Of a stretch of 7,712 bases of DNA, positions 1 through 7,028 are shown piece after piece; position 1 is the stretch's first letter, and each line of letters starts with the position of its first letter. Source of the DNA: JAFLBB01 sp040007195 (lineage in GTDB: Bacteria; Acidobacteriota; Terriglobia; Bryobacterales; Bryobacteraceae); the NCBI GenBank assembly GCA_040007195.1, contig JBDTVQ010000333.1, positions 1-7,712 on the forward strand, in the 5' to 3' direction. The notes beneath the pieces were generated by a model. The model made no database searches, had not been told where the DNA came from, and saw nothing but the letters and a program-made list of their open reading frames with translations. The position numbers were made by a program, and so were the translations under genes.

Positions 1-32
1 TTCGATTCGACAGGGTTCGACACAATTCGACA
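1..32. repeat. TTCGACA direct repeats, 10-bp period
   Basis: The heptamer TTCGACA occurs at 6-12, 16-22 and 26-32, separated by the variable triplets GGG and CAA. A partial copy (TTCGA) stands at 1-5. The period of exactly 10 bp is about one helical turn, so all copies would face the same side of the DNA. The array ends 45 bases before the ATG of the MFS exporter gene, which fits a regulator-binding array. The second copy also resembles a -35 element (TCGACA at 17-22), with a poor -10 candidate TACATC at 39-44 after 16 bases. The repeats are directly visible; the regulatory role is inferred. The array may continue beyond the window edge, or it may be the tail of an unseen upstream element. 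Confidence 0.6.
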
Positions 33-77
33 GATCGGTACATCTGGCATGCGGGCGCGGCAGGAGCGGATTGGCTG

Positions 78-1292
78 ATGCCCGTTCTCTTCCGCGCACT
101 CCGCCACCGCGACTTCCGCCTCTACGTCGCCGGACAGGTTATTTCCGTGACGGGCACGTGGGTCCAATCACTCGCCCTCAGCTGGCTCGTCTACCGTCTC
201 ACTCATTCGGCGCTTCTCATGGGCACGGTCGGCTTCGCCTCGCAGATCCCGGTGCTGCTGCTCGGCCCTATAGGCGGCCTTGTTGCGGACCGCTTTCCGC
301 GCCGGCGCATCGTCATCCTCATGCAGTCGCTGATGATGGTGCAGGCAGCCGTACTGGCCGTACTTACCTATACGGGCGCTATCCACGTGTGGATGATCAT
401 CGTCCTTGCCTTGGTGATGGGCACGCTGAATGCCTTCGAGATCCCCGCGCGCCAGGCGCTCTACGTGCACATGGTCGGCAAGGACGATCTGGCGAATGCC
501 ATCGCGCTCAATTCGATGACCTTCAATGCCGCGCGCGTTGTGGGTCCGTCGGTAGGCGGCATTTTCGTGGCTGCATTTGGCGAGGCCGTCTGCTTTCTCA
601 TCAATTCTGTCTCTTACCTAGCTGTTCTCGCCTGTTTCCTCCTCATGCGCACGCCGGAGCCGGGCCGTAGCGCTCCGCCTTCGGTGCTCGATCATTTGCG
701 CAGCGGCTTTGAGTACGCCTGGAATCACCGTCCCGTGCGCGCGCTGCTCATCCTCACGGCGCTGATGAATTTCGGCTCCGCACCGCCGCTCGCGCTCGGC
801 CCCTTGTTCGCCGACGCCATCTTCCATCGCGGGGCGCAGGGCCTGGGCTTGATCCTCGGCATCTTTGGTATCGGCGCTGTTGCCGGCACGCTCGCCTTGG
901 CGAACGAAACCTCCACCCGCAAGCTTCCCGGCATCATCAGCTTCAATGCGATCGGTGTCGCCGTGGGCCTGCTTACCTACGCCTGGGCGCCGGTGTTCCC
1001 CGTGATCCTTGTTGGCGCCAGCATCGGCGGCTTCTGTACCATGCGCCAGTTGGCCGCGACCAATGGCCTGATCCAGACGATCATCGACGATGATTTCCGC
1101 GGCCGTATTATGGCTCTCTACTCGATGATGGTCATCGGCATGCTGCCGCTGGGAAATTTCGCCGCCGGCGCGATTGCCGAGCACATCGGCGTGCGTTGGG
1201 CCGTGTGCCTGGGAGGCCTCCTGGTGCTCGCCGCCGCGCTGAACTTCCTTCGCGCGCGTTCGGAGGTCGAGGCCGCCGCCCTGCGACAATGA
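78..1292 (+). CDS. MFS transporter, MFS_3/EntS-like exporter
   Basis: A 404-residue integral inner-membrane protein of the major facilitator superfamily, predicted to export a small molecule using the proton gradient. It begins with a short cytoplasmic stretch rich in Arg (FRALRHRDFR, residues 5-14), typical of the MFS_3 family that includes the enterobactin exporter EntS. Hydrophobic segments follow throughout, compatible with 12 helices. The signature loop between helices 2 and 3 is seen at residues 67-77 (G-L-V-A-D-R-F-P-R-R-R). The C-terminal half has the family-typical stretch DDDFRGRIMALYSMM followed by a PLG motif. The length is normal for the family. The ATG at 78 is preceded by AGGAG at 62-66 with an 11-base spacing. 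The stop overlaps the start of the next gene by ATGA, which indicates co-translation. The substrate cannot be read from the sequence; multidrug, siderophore or another metabolite are all possible. Confidence 0.9.
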   Translation: MPVLFRALRHRDFRLYVAGQVISVTGTWVQSLALSWLVYRLTHSALLMGTVGFASQIPVLLLGPIGGLVADRFPRRRIVILMQSLMMVQAAVLAVLTYTGAIHVWMIIVLALVMGTLNAFEIPARQALYVHMVGKDDLANAIALNSMTFNAARVVGPSVGGIFVAAFGEAVCFLINSVSYLAVLACFLLMRTPEPGRSAPPSVLDHLRSGFEYAWNHRPVRALLILTALMNFGSAPPLALGPLFADAIFHRGAQGLGLILGIFGIGAVAGTLALANETSTRKLPGIISFNAIGVAVGLLTYAWAPVFPVILVGASIGGFCTMRQLAATNGLIQTIIDDDFRGRIMALYSMMVIGMLPLGNFAAGAIAEHIGVRWAVCLGGLLVLAAALNFLRARSEVEAAALRQ

Positions 1293-2539
1293 AAGAACTC
1301 ATGCGAAATTTCGCCACCTGGGCCGCACTCGGCGCGTTTTTTCTTTCGCCGGCGGTGAACACGGCGTCCGCCCAAACCGAATCTCCGACCGAAATCCTCG
1401 CCGAACTGAGCAAGATCACCGGTTGGAAGATCAAGAAGCCGGTTCCCCAGGACACGATGACGCGCGACGCTCTGAAGGCGTACTTCGAAAAGCGCATGGG
1501 CGAAATGGTCGACCCCAACGACCTGCGCATCGAAGAGCTCACGCTCAAGCGCTTCGGCCTGGTGCCGCGCGACTTCGACCTTAAGGAATCCACGCTCGAC
1601 CTGATGACCGAACAGGCCGCCGCTTTCTACGATTACAAGAAAGACCGCATGGTGATGCTCGAAGGCCAGGGCTCGTTCATGGAGGGCATCGCGCTGGTCC
1701 ACGAACTGGCGCACGCGCTGGCCGACCAGCAGGTGGATCTCGACAAGTACATCCGCAAATCCAATCAGGCCGACGACGCCGTACTGGCCCGCCAGGCCGT
1801 GATGGAAGGCCAGGCCACGTGGCTGATGAGCGAGTTCATGGCCCGAAAAGCCGGCATGTCGCTGCGCACGTCGCAAGGGCTCGTCGACATGATGGGCCGC
1901 ATGGCGGGCGCATCGGGCGGTCAATTTCCGGTGTTCGACCAGTCGCCACTTTATCTCCGCGAAAGCCTTCTGTTCCCCTATGCGCAGGGGCTGAAATTTC
2001 AGCAGGCGGTGGTCGTCAAATTGGGCGACCAAGGGTTCACCAGCGTCTTCACTAAGCCGCCTGAAACGACGCAGGAAATTCTCCATCCCGAGATGTACTT
2101 GGAACGTTTGGAGACCTCGCGCGTCCAACCCGTTGTGAAGCTGCCCGACACCGGCGGAGGGAAACGCTGGGCGAAAGATTGGAAGATCATTTCCGAAGGA
2201 ACCGCGGGCGAGTTTGACCACCAGATGTTGCTGCGCTTATACGACAAAGAGAACGAGGCCACTGCCGCCGATTGGGCCGCCGGAGTCTACGATCTGCAGG
2301 AGCAGAAGAAGACCGGACGCATCCTGCTGCGTTATGCGTCGAAGTGGTCATCGCCCGAAGCCGCGCGCAAGTTTTTTGCTTCCTACGCGCTGGTGATGAA
2401 GGGCAAGTCCGCGCGCTGCGATTTCGCGGAGCAGACCCCCACCAGGCTCTCTGGCGAAACCGGAGACGGGCGTTTTTGGGTAGAACTTGACGCCGATACG
2501 GTTTCGAGCATCGAAGGGTTGCCGCCGGGCAAGAACTGA
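1289..2539 (+). CDS. Secreted HExxH metallopeptidase-like protein
   Basis: A 416-residue protein of unrecognised named family. An N-terminal signal peptide is visible: basic start (MKELMR), hydrophobic core at about residues 8-22, and an ASA-Q type cleavage site near residue 28, so it is predicted to be exported. A zinc-binding motif H-E-L-A-H lies at residues 138-142. An E-G-Q-A-T motif at 173-177 would supply a third, glutamate ligand (E173), as in gluzincin-type peptidases; this HELAHAL...EGQAT pattern recurs in poorly characterised bacterial proteins. The C-terminal part has no motif I recognise. The start at 1289 overlaps the MFS stop (ATGA). A second in-frame ATG at 1301 would give a shorter leader and is a real alternative; neither has a strong Shine-Dalgarno sequence, consistent with translational coupling to the exporter. 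Proteolytic activity is inferred from the motifs and not demonstrated. Confidence 0.82.
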   Translation: MKELMRNFATWAALGAFFLSPAVNTASAQTESPTEILAELSKITGWKIKKPVPQDTMTRDALKAYFEKRMGEMVDPNDLRIEELTLKRFGLVPRDFDLKESTLDLMTEQAAAFYDYKKDRMVMLEGQGSFMEGIALVHELAHALADQQVDLDKYIRKSNQADDAVLARQAVMEGQATWLMSEFMARKAGMSLRTSQGLVDMMGRMAGASGGQFPVFDQSPLYLRESLLFPYAQGLKFQQAVVVKLGDQGFTSVFTKPPETTQEILHPEMYLERLETSRVQPVVKLPDTGGGKRWAKDWKIISEGTAGEFDHQMLLRLYDKENEATAADWAAGVYDLQEQKKTGRILLRYASKWSSPEAARKFFASYALVMKGKSARCDFAEQTPTRLSGETGDGRFWVELDADTVSSIEGLPPGKN

Positions 2540-2583
2540 GTCCCGAATTGAGGGCCGAGGCGAGGATTGATAGAGTAATTAAC

Positions 2584-3180
2584 ATGCCGATTGAAAAGCT
2601 CAGCCGCCGTAAGATGATCACGCTGCCCGTCGCCGCGGGACTCGCTTCCTCCGTTGCCGCTGCGATGACCACGCCGCAGCCGGCGCCGCCGCTGGCTTTC
2701 CGTCTGGCCGATCAAAAAACGACCATCGATCTGTCGCACTACAAGGGCAAGGTCGTCGTGCTCGAGTTCCTGCTCACCACCTGCCCACACTGCCAGCGAT
2801 GCTCCTCCATCATGCAGAAGCTCTACCAGGAGTTTGGCTCGAAGGACGTGCAGATGCTCGGCTGCGCGGTGAACGACATGTCGCACATGCTCATCGCCGA
2901 GTACTCGCAGAAGCTCAGCCTGACGTTCCCGGTCGGCTACGGCTCGCGCGAGCTTTCGCACCAATTTCTGCAACACCCCTTCATGAAGACGATGTACATG
3001 CCGCAGTTGGTCATCATCGACCGCAAGGGGATTGTCCGCTTTCACCACCCGGGCGAAGATCAGGCCTTCTACGCGAGCGAAGAAGAAAATATGCGCAAGG
3101 ACATTGCGCTGCTCGTGAAGGAAGGGCCTGCCCCCGCGTCAAAGAAAGCCGCGCCCAAGAAGACCGCCAAGCAAAGCTAA
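2584..3180 (+). CDS. Thioredoxin-fold (redoxin/TlpA-like) protein, CPHC
   Basis: A 198-residue thioredoxin-fold protein, probably a thiol-disulfide oxidoreductase or redoxin outside the cytoplasm. The leader contains LSRRKMITLP (residues 6-15) followed by a hydrophobic Ala-rich stretch to about 28, resembling a twin-arginine signal. The active-site motif C-P-H-C is at residues 67-70 after a hydrophobic strand (VVVLEFLL), with an extra cysteine at 73 and another at 94. The cis-proline region is MPQLVIIDRKG (P140). The last 18 residues (181-198) form a Lys/Ala/Pro-rich basic tail absent from the downstream paralog. The ATG at 2584 was chosen because it places the twin-arginine leader at the N-terminus; an in-frame TTG at 2548 adds residues without a ribosome binding site. 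It lies 44 bases after the metallopeptidase gene and overlaps the next gene by one base, so all are likely in one transcript. Its partner and substrate are unknown. Confidence 0.87.
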   Translation: MPIEKLSRRKMITLPVAAGLASSVAAAMTTPQPAPPLAFRLADQKTTIDLSHYKGKVVVLEFLLTTCPHCQRCSSIMQKLYQEFGSKDVQMLGCAVNDMSHMLIAEYSQKLSLTFPVGYGSRELSHQFLQHPFMKTMYMPQLVIIDRKGIVRFHHPGEDQAFYASEEENMRKDIALLVKEGPAPASKKAAPKKTAKQS

Positions 3181-3707
3181 TGGATTCCTTCAGCCGCCGT
3201 TTCCTACTCACATTGCCCGCTGCCGCTCTGGCCTCGCGCCTCGACGCGGTTCAGCTGCCGCGTCCGGCGATTCCGCTCACATTCCAGTGGGCCGACGGTA
3301 CCGAAGGCAGCCTCAAGAAGTACGCGGGCAAGGTGATCGCGGTGGAAATGTTGCTCACCTACTGCCATGCGTGCCAGAGCAAAGGCAAGATCATGGAGAG
3401 CTACTACCGCGAGTTCAAGAACCAGGGCTTGCAGGTGATTGGCCTGGCTACCAACGACAATGCCGAAAAAGATATCGGCAACTTCATCGCCGCTTCGGGC
3501 GCGACGTTTCCGATTGGAGTCATCTCGCGCGACAAAGCGCAGGAGTTCCTGCAGCACCCCATGGCGGCGATCTTCTATCTGCCGCAGTTGGCGATCATCG
3601 ACCGCAAGGGCGTGATCCGCTATCAACACGGCGGGCAGTTGAAACCGGCTTCCGACGAAGACGCCCAGATTCGCAATCACATCGCCGAGTTGATCAAAGC
3701 GAAGTAG
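3180..3707 (+). CDS. Thioredoxin-fold protein, CHAC; paralog of preceding gene
   Basis: A 175-residue thioredoxin-fold protein, clearly paralogous to its upstream neighbour. Both have a twin-arginine-like leader (here SRRFLLTLPAAALAS, residues 5-19), a strand-then-CxxC arrangement (C-H-A-C, residues 62-65), a FLQHP block and the cis-proline segment LPQLAIIDRKG (P135). It lacks the third cysteine of the neighbour's CPHCQRC motif, the cysteine at the position of C94, and the basic C-terminal tail. The start codon shares its first base with the last base of the preceding TAA (TAATG), and there is no good Shine-Dalgarno sequence, so reinitiation after the first paralog is likely. The stop TAG (3705-3707) abuts the stop codon of the convergent hydrolase gene with no spacer. 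It is predicted to act outside the cytoplasm as a thiol oxidoreductase or redoxin; the substrate is unknown. Confidence 0.87.
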   Translation: MDSFSRRFLLTLPAAALASRLDAVQLPRPAIPLTFQWADGTEGSLKKYAGKVIAVEMLLTYCHACQSKGKIMESYYREFKNQGLQVIGLATNDNAEKDIGNFIAASGATFPIGVISRDKAQEFLQHPMAAIFYLPQLAIIDRKGVIRYQHGGQLKPASDEDAQIRNHIAELIKAK

Positions 3708-4574
3708 TCACTGGCCTCGCGCCATCTCGTCCCACAAACCAGGCAGCGAACGTTTCCAGGTATTTGTTCGGCAACAGTAGCGTAGTCCTTCGCCGTTCCA
3801 TTCCTTCATCGCGTCGTCTTTCTGGACGCCCTTCGCGTACATCTCTCGCGCGCGCGCCAAAGCCGTGCTCAGGTCCGTTTGATAGAGGCGCGCCGTCTCG
3901 GTCGTCATCGGCTTGCCATGGCCCGGAATCCAGGTGGTCACGCCCAGCGTAAGCACCCGCTCCACTGTCGTTGGAAACTCGCGCCCGCTCCCGCCCGCGC
4001 CATGGTCAATATACGGTCCCACCAACTCCATGAGATCGCCCACGTGCGCCGCATTTTCAGCACTGAATACGTACACCGCGTCGCCGGACGTGTGGCCGCG
4101 GCCAAAATAGAACGCCTCGATCGTCTTGCCGCCAAGATGAATCGCCGCGCGCGTGGCAAACGTGACCTCCGGCGCACCGGGCATCTTTCGATCGCGCATC
4201 AGCCGCGCCGCTTCCTCATGGCCCATGCCGCGCGCACCGGTCTTTGCCAGAAGCGCCGCGTTGCCGCCCGTATGATCGTCGTGGTGATGCGTGCTGAGGA
4301 GATACCGGACTGGTTTGTCCGTTATCTTGGCGACCGCTTCGAGCATTTGCGGGACGTGCCGTTCGAATTTGGCGTCGACCAGCACGACGCCCTCGCTCGT
4401 CTCATACACCGCGACGTTGCCGTTGTCCTCTGGATCGATCAGCACGTGCAGGCTTTCGGCTACACGCACCACTTCGAGCGGTTTTAACGGCGAGGGAGTT
4501 TGCGCGAAAACCCACGTGAGAGCAGCAGCTCCCGATGCCAGTGCAGCGATGCGTATGCCGGAAACGAGCGCCAT
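3708..4574 (-). CDS. Exported metallo-beta-lactamase-fold hydrolase (copy 1)
   Basis: A 288-residue MBL-fold metallohydrolase with an N-terminal hydrophobic leader (about residues 5-24, ending ...WVFAQ), so it is likely periplasmic or membrane-anchored. The dinuclear zinc site is complete: H96, H98, D100 and H101 in THHHDDHTGG, H161 in FGRGHTSGD, D180 in HVGD, and H219 in IPGHGKP. The C-terminal segment contains vicinal cysteines C267-C268 (RYCCRTNTW) and ends LWDEMARGQ, matching the upstream paralog. The order of ligands fits the MBL superfamily; resemblance to subclass B lactamases does not establish beta-lactamase activity. The start ATG lies 15 bases after the stop of the upstream paralog, implying co-transcription with it and the propeller gene. 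The 3' end touches the convergent thioredoxin-fold gene. The substrate is unknown. Confidence 0.88.
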   Translation of the reverse strand: MALVSGIRIAALASGAAALTWVFAQTPSPLKPLEVVRVAESLHVLIDPEDNGNVAVYETSEGVVLVDAKFERHVPQMLEAVAKITDKPVRYLLSTHHHDDHTGGNAALLAKTGARGMGHEEAARLMRDRKMPGAPEVTFATRAAIHLGGKTIEAFYFGRGHTSGDAVYVFSAENAAHVGDLMELVGPYIDHGAGGSGREFPTTVERVLTLGVTTWIPGHGKPMTTETARLYQTDLSTALARAREMYAKGVQKDDAMKEWNGEGLRYCCRTNTWKRSLPGLWDEMARGQ

Positions 4575-4589
4575 GCCCGCGTTAGACGG

Positions 4590-5459
4590 CTATTTCGCCA
4601 ATTCGTCCCAGAGCACGGGAATCGTGCGGTCCCAGAGGTTCGTCTGGCAGCACATTTTGAAATTGCCGGTGTTCAGCAGCGCCTTGGCCTGATCCTTCGG
4701 CTTGCCGTCTTTAATCAGCTTGCTGATCTGCGCCTGCGCGTTCTCCAGTTCGCTCTTGAACGTTGCCAGGTCGGCCTTCTTCAAGATGGGTCCGCCGTGG
4801 CCGGGAATCACCGTATTGAAATCCAGTTCGAGCGCTTTGCCCACGGTCTTCGGGAAATCGCGGCCGTGGCCGCCCGAGGAGTAGTCGATGAACGGTCCGC
4901 CGACGGCAAACATATCGCCCGCGTGAATCACCTTGTGGGCGGGGAAGTAGTAGATGACGTCGCCATTGGTGTGGCTGCGGCCGAAGTAGTAGGCCTCGAT
5001 TGTCTTGCCGCCCAGGTGGATCGACGCGCGGTCGTTGAACGTGATGTTCTGCAGCCCTGGCATTTTCTTCTCAACCATGGCTGCGCGCGCGTTGACGTGC
5101 CCGAAGACGGTGGCGCCGGTGAGCGCGGCGATCTTCGCATTGCCGCCGGTGTGGTCGCCATGGAGGTGCGTGTTCAGCACGTAGCGAATCGGCTTCGACG
5201 AGATCGACTTCACTTTTTCCAGAATGCCATCGACGTTGCGTTCGAACTTATCGTCGATGATGATCATGCCTTCGTCGGTGGTGAGCACGCCGATGTTTCC
5301 ACCCGCGCCCACGATTACATGGAGGTCGTCGGCGATCTTCTCCACCGTAAGCGGCGGATCGGCCGGCGGTTGTTGTGTCCAGGCAATATACAAACTGGTG
5401 AGCGCCAGCGCGGCGATGGCCATGCGGGCGACCTGGGCGGAGCGAAATCGGCTGGTCAT
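4590..5459 (-). CDS. Exported metallo-beta-lactamase-fold hydrolase (copy 2)
   Basis: A 289-residue MBL-fold metallohydrolase, paralogous to the gene just downstream. The leader is basic then hydrophobic (MTSRFRSAQVARM, then AIAALALTSLYIAW to residue 27), a secretion signal or membrane anchor. Zinc ligands are H98, H100, D102 and H103 in THLHGDHTGG, H163 in FGRSHTNGD, D182 in HAGD, and H221 in IPGHGGP. Vicinal cysteines C270-C271 (KMCCQTNLW) and the ending LWDELAK are shared with the paralog. The ATG at 5459 gives a well-formed leader and falls 22 bases after the stop of the propeller gene. The open frame extends upstream to 5507, but that would overlap the propeller gene, and an internal ATG at residue 13 is also possible. 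A TATACT sequence in the short gap on this strand could be a weak internal -10 element. The substrate is unknown. Confidence 0.88.
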   Translation of the reverse strand: MTSRFRSAQVARMAIAALALTSLYIAWTQQPPADPPLTVEKIADDLHVIVGAGGNIGVLTTDEGMIIIDDKFERNVDGILEKVKSISSKPIRYVLNTHLHGDHTGGNAKIAALTGATVFGHVNARAAMVEKKMPGLQNITFNDRASIHLGGKTIEAYYFGRSHTNGDVIYYFPAHKVIHAGDMFAVGGPFIDYSSGGHGRDFPKTVGKALELDFNTVIPGHGGPILKKADLATFKSELENAQAQISKLIKDGKPKDQAKALLNTGNFKMCCQTNLWDRTIPVLWDELAK

Positions 5460-5481
5460 AATAGCGGTCAGTATAGCGCGG

Positions 5482-6675
5482 CTACTGCGTGAGTTTGGCG
5501 AGCACACCCTGGTTTTCGTAGACGAGCCCGCCGTTCACTGGAACGACGAACTGCGTTGACCACGTTCCGTCAGGGTTGTACTGGTCGGGCTTACTGGCGT
5601 GATGCTTCCATAGGATCTGTTTGGTCGCGAGATCGAGCGCGTAGATCCATCCGCCTCGCAGATCCTTCTCCGGAGGCAATTCTGCATTGCCCAAAAAGTA
5701 GAGTACGCCACCACAGGCGGCCATTCGTAGCGAGCGCGAATCCGCAACATGACGTCCCGCGAACTCAAACACCTGCTGGCCCGTGCCCAACTTCCAACCG
5801 ACGATGCCGAACTTCATCGACGTGTAGACCACGCCTTCCGTCAGCGTCAACTCATGCAGTGCAGGCCGCGCGGTGCGGCCGTTCTCGGTTCGCGCCACCG
5901 TCTGCTTCCAAACCTGCGCGCCGGATTTCGCGTCGAATGCGAAAACTTCGTGCTCTGCCGTCGCAACCACGATTCCCGACGAAGCTACGACTGCCGAAGT
6001 ACAGACCGGGCGGTTGTCGGACTTCGCAGACGTGCTCCACAACGCCTTGCCTGTCGCCGGATCGAGAGCCGTCAGCTTATCCGCACTTCCCTTCACGCCG
6101 CCGCTGAAGTAGAGCTCTCCTTCCCCATAGGCAAGGCTCGGCGAACAGACTTGCGTGCCCGCCAGTTCCCACAGCACTTTGCCCGTGCCCGCGTCGAAGG
6201 CCGACAGTTTCCCGTTCCGGCTGGAAAGGAACACACGACCGTCCGCCACAAGCGGCGCCGCATCGTGGTTACCGAGGTCTTCCTCCTGAACCGCCCACAA
6301 AACGCGCCCGCTCTTCGGATCGATTTTGATGAGGCGGAACTGATTGCTGTCGGCGTCATTCACGGCATAGGCCGCGGTTCCATCGGTCGCAGGCTCGCCT
6401 CGCATGTGACGCGGAATGCTCCACAGCCGCCGGCCGGTTGTTGCGTCGTACCCGAACACTCCGCCCCGTCCATTGGTATTGCCAGTGACGAATACGCTGG
6501 CGGCCGAAACGATCGCTCCGCTATCGCGATAGCCGGTTTTGGTTTCCCAGGCCACGCGCGGTTCGGTTCGCAGTGGCGAGACCTTGTACTCGTTTGTGCC
6601 TTCGTTGGTACCCCGGACGCTGATCTGGGCGAAAGCCGCCGCCAGGGAAAGAAGAATCGCGCCGATGAGTCGCAT
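5482..6675 (-). CDS. Secreted PQQ-like beta-propeller repeat protein
   Basis: A 397-residue exported protein made of quinoprotein-type (PQQ_2/BamB-like) beta-propeller repeats. The leader MRLIGAILLSLAAAFA is a short signal peptide. Repeats of the form D-x-x-T/S-G-x-x-x-W are visible at about residues 77-88, 119-130, 161-172, 205-216, 248-259, 296-306 (degenerate, F in place of W) and 348-359, suggesting seven blades. Such propellers can be scaffolds or dehydrogenase-related domains; I see no clear PQQ-dehydrogenase catalytic signature, and the protein is shorter than quinoprotein alcohol dehydrogenases, so cofactor binding is unproven. The ATG at 6675 is preferred because it starts the signal peptide directly; an in-frame GTG at 6693 adds six residues, and neither has a clear Shine-Dalgarno sequence. 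It is the first gene of a minus-strand run with the two hydrolases and may assist them or share their substrate pathway. Confidence 0.85.
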   Translation of the reverse strand: MRLIGAILLSLAAAFAQISVRGTNEGTNEYKVSPLRTEPRVAWETKTGYRDSGAIVSAASVFVTGNTNGRGGVFGYDATTGRRLWSIPRHMRGEPATDGTAAYAVNDADSNQFRLIKIDPKSGRVLWAVQEEDLGNHDAAPLVADGRVFLSSRNGKLSAFDAGTGKVLWELAGTQVCSPSLAYGEGELYFSGGVKGSADKLTALDPATGKALWSTSAKSDNRPVCTSAVVASSGIVVATAEHEVFAFDAKSGAQVWKQTVARTENGRTARPALHELTLTEGVVYTSMKFGIVGWKLGTGQQVFEFAGRHVADSRSLRMAACGGVLYFLGNAELPPEKDLRGGWIYALDLATKQILWKHHASKPDQYNPDGTWSTQFVVPVNGGLVYENQGVLAKLTQ

Positions 6676-6733
6676 CAATCGATGATCGTACACACCGGCG
6701 CGCTTCAGGTGAGTGCTGAATTAAGGGCTTAGT

Positions 6734-7028
6734 TTAGCGCCAGAAGCCTTCAATAAACACGTGATTGCCGCGCCGCTGTGTCCAGTATCCGGGCTCCCAG
6801 CGCGCGTGAGGCCGCGGCGGCATTGCCCAATATCCCTGGACCCACCGGTATCGACGGCCCTGCCACCGGTAGTAACCCGGTACGAATACATGTCTCGGGC
6901 TTGGACGCCGCATATAGAGTTCACGAGGGGGAGGGGGGCGGTCCGAAGCGAATATGAATATCCGCCGCGCTCGCCTCGCCCGCAAGCAAAGCCAGGGCGA
7001 ATACTGCACTGGTAAAAATCTTCTTCAT
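6734..7028 (-). pseudogene. YXWXXGYW-repeat secreted protein, frameshifted
   Basis: A small secreted protein gene whose frame is broken once. Translation from the ATG at 7028, which has an excellent ribosome binding site, gives a clear signal peptide (MKKIFTSAVFALALLAG, then EASA-ADIHIRFGPPP) and stops after 35 residues at TGA (6923-6921). The rest of the protein continues in the frame one base further on, to TAA at 6736-6734. It shows the family repeats VPGYYRW, WVQGYW, WEPGYW and FIEGFW. Removing one base from the run of six C on the coding strand (six G at 6933-6938 of the plus strand) restores a 97-residue protein with a GPPPPPRE junction, as usual for this family of envelope-associated YXWXXGYW proteins. 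This may be a sequencing or assembly indel, a true pseudogene, or slippage-controlled expression. The gene lies 58 bases upstream of the propeller gene on the same strand. The family's function is unknown. Confidence 0.78.

Noticed and set aside
1118..2221. A 367-codon open frame on the minus strand opposite the MFS and metallopeptidase genes
   Set aside because: It spans the boundary of two well-supported genes, is His/Arg-rich without a domain, and has no ribosome binding site I can see; typical antisense shadow in GC-rich DNA.
2548..2583. TTG start extending the first thioredoxin-fold protein by 12 residues
   Set aside because: No ribosome binding site precedes it, and it would bury the twin-arginine-like leader behind a charged extension.
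3708..5459. Calling the two MBL proteins beta-lactamases (antibiotic resistance)
   Set aside because: The zinc motif is shared by the whole superfamily; the tandem copies, C-terminal CC motif and operon with a propeller protein do not point specifically to beta-lactam hydrolysis.
4500..5492. A 330-codon open frame on the plus strand opposite the second MBL gene
   Set aside because: It runs fully antisense to a gene with a complete zinc-ligand set, has a low-complexity Arg/Val/Asp-rich translation with no recognisable motif, and is explained by codon bias of the real gene.
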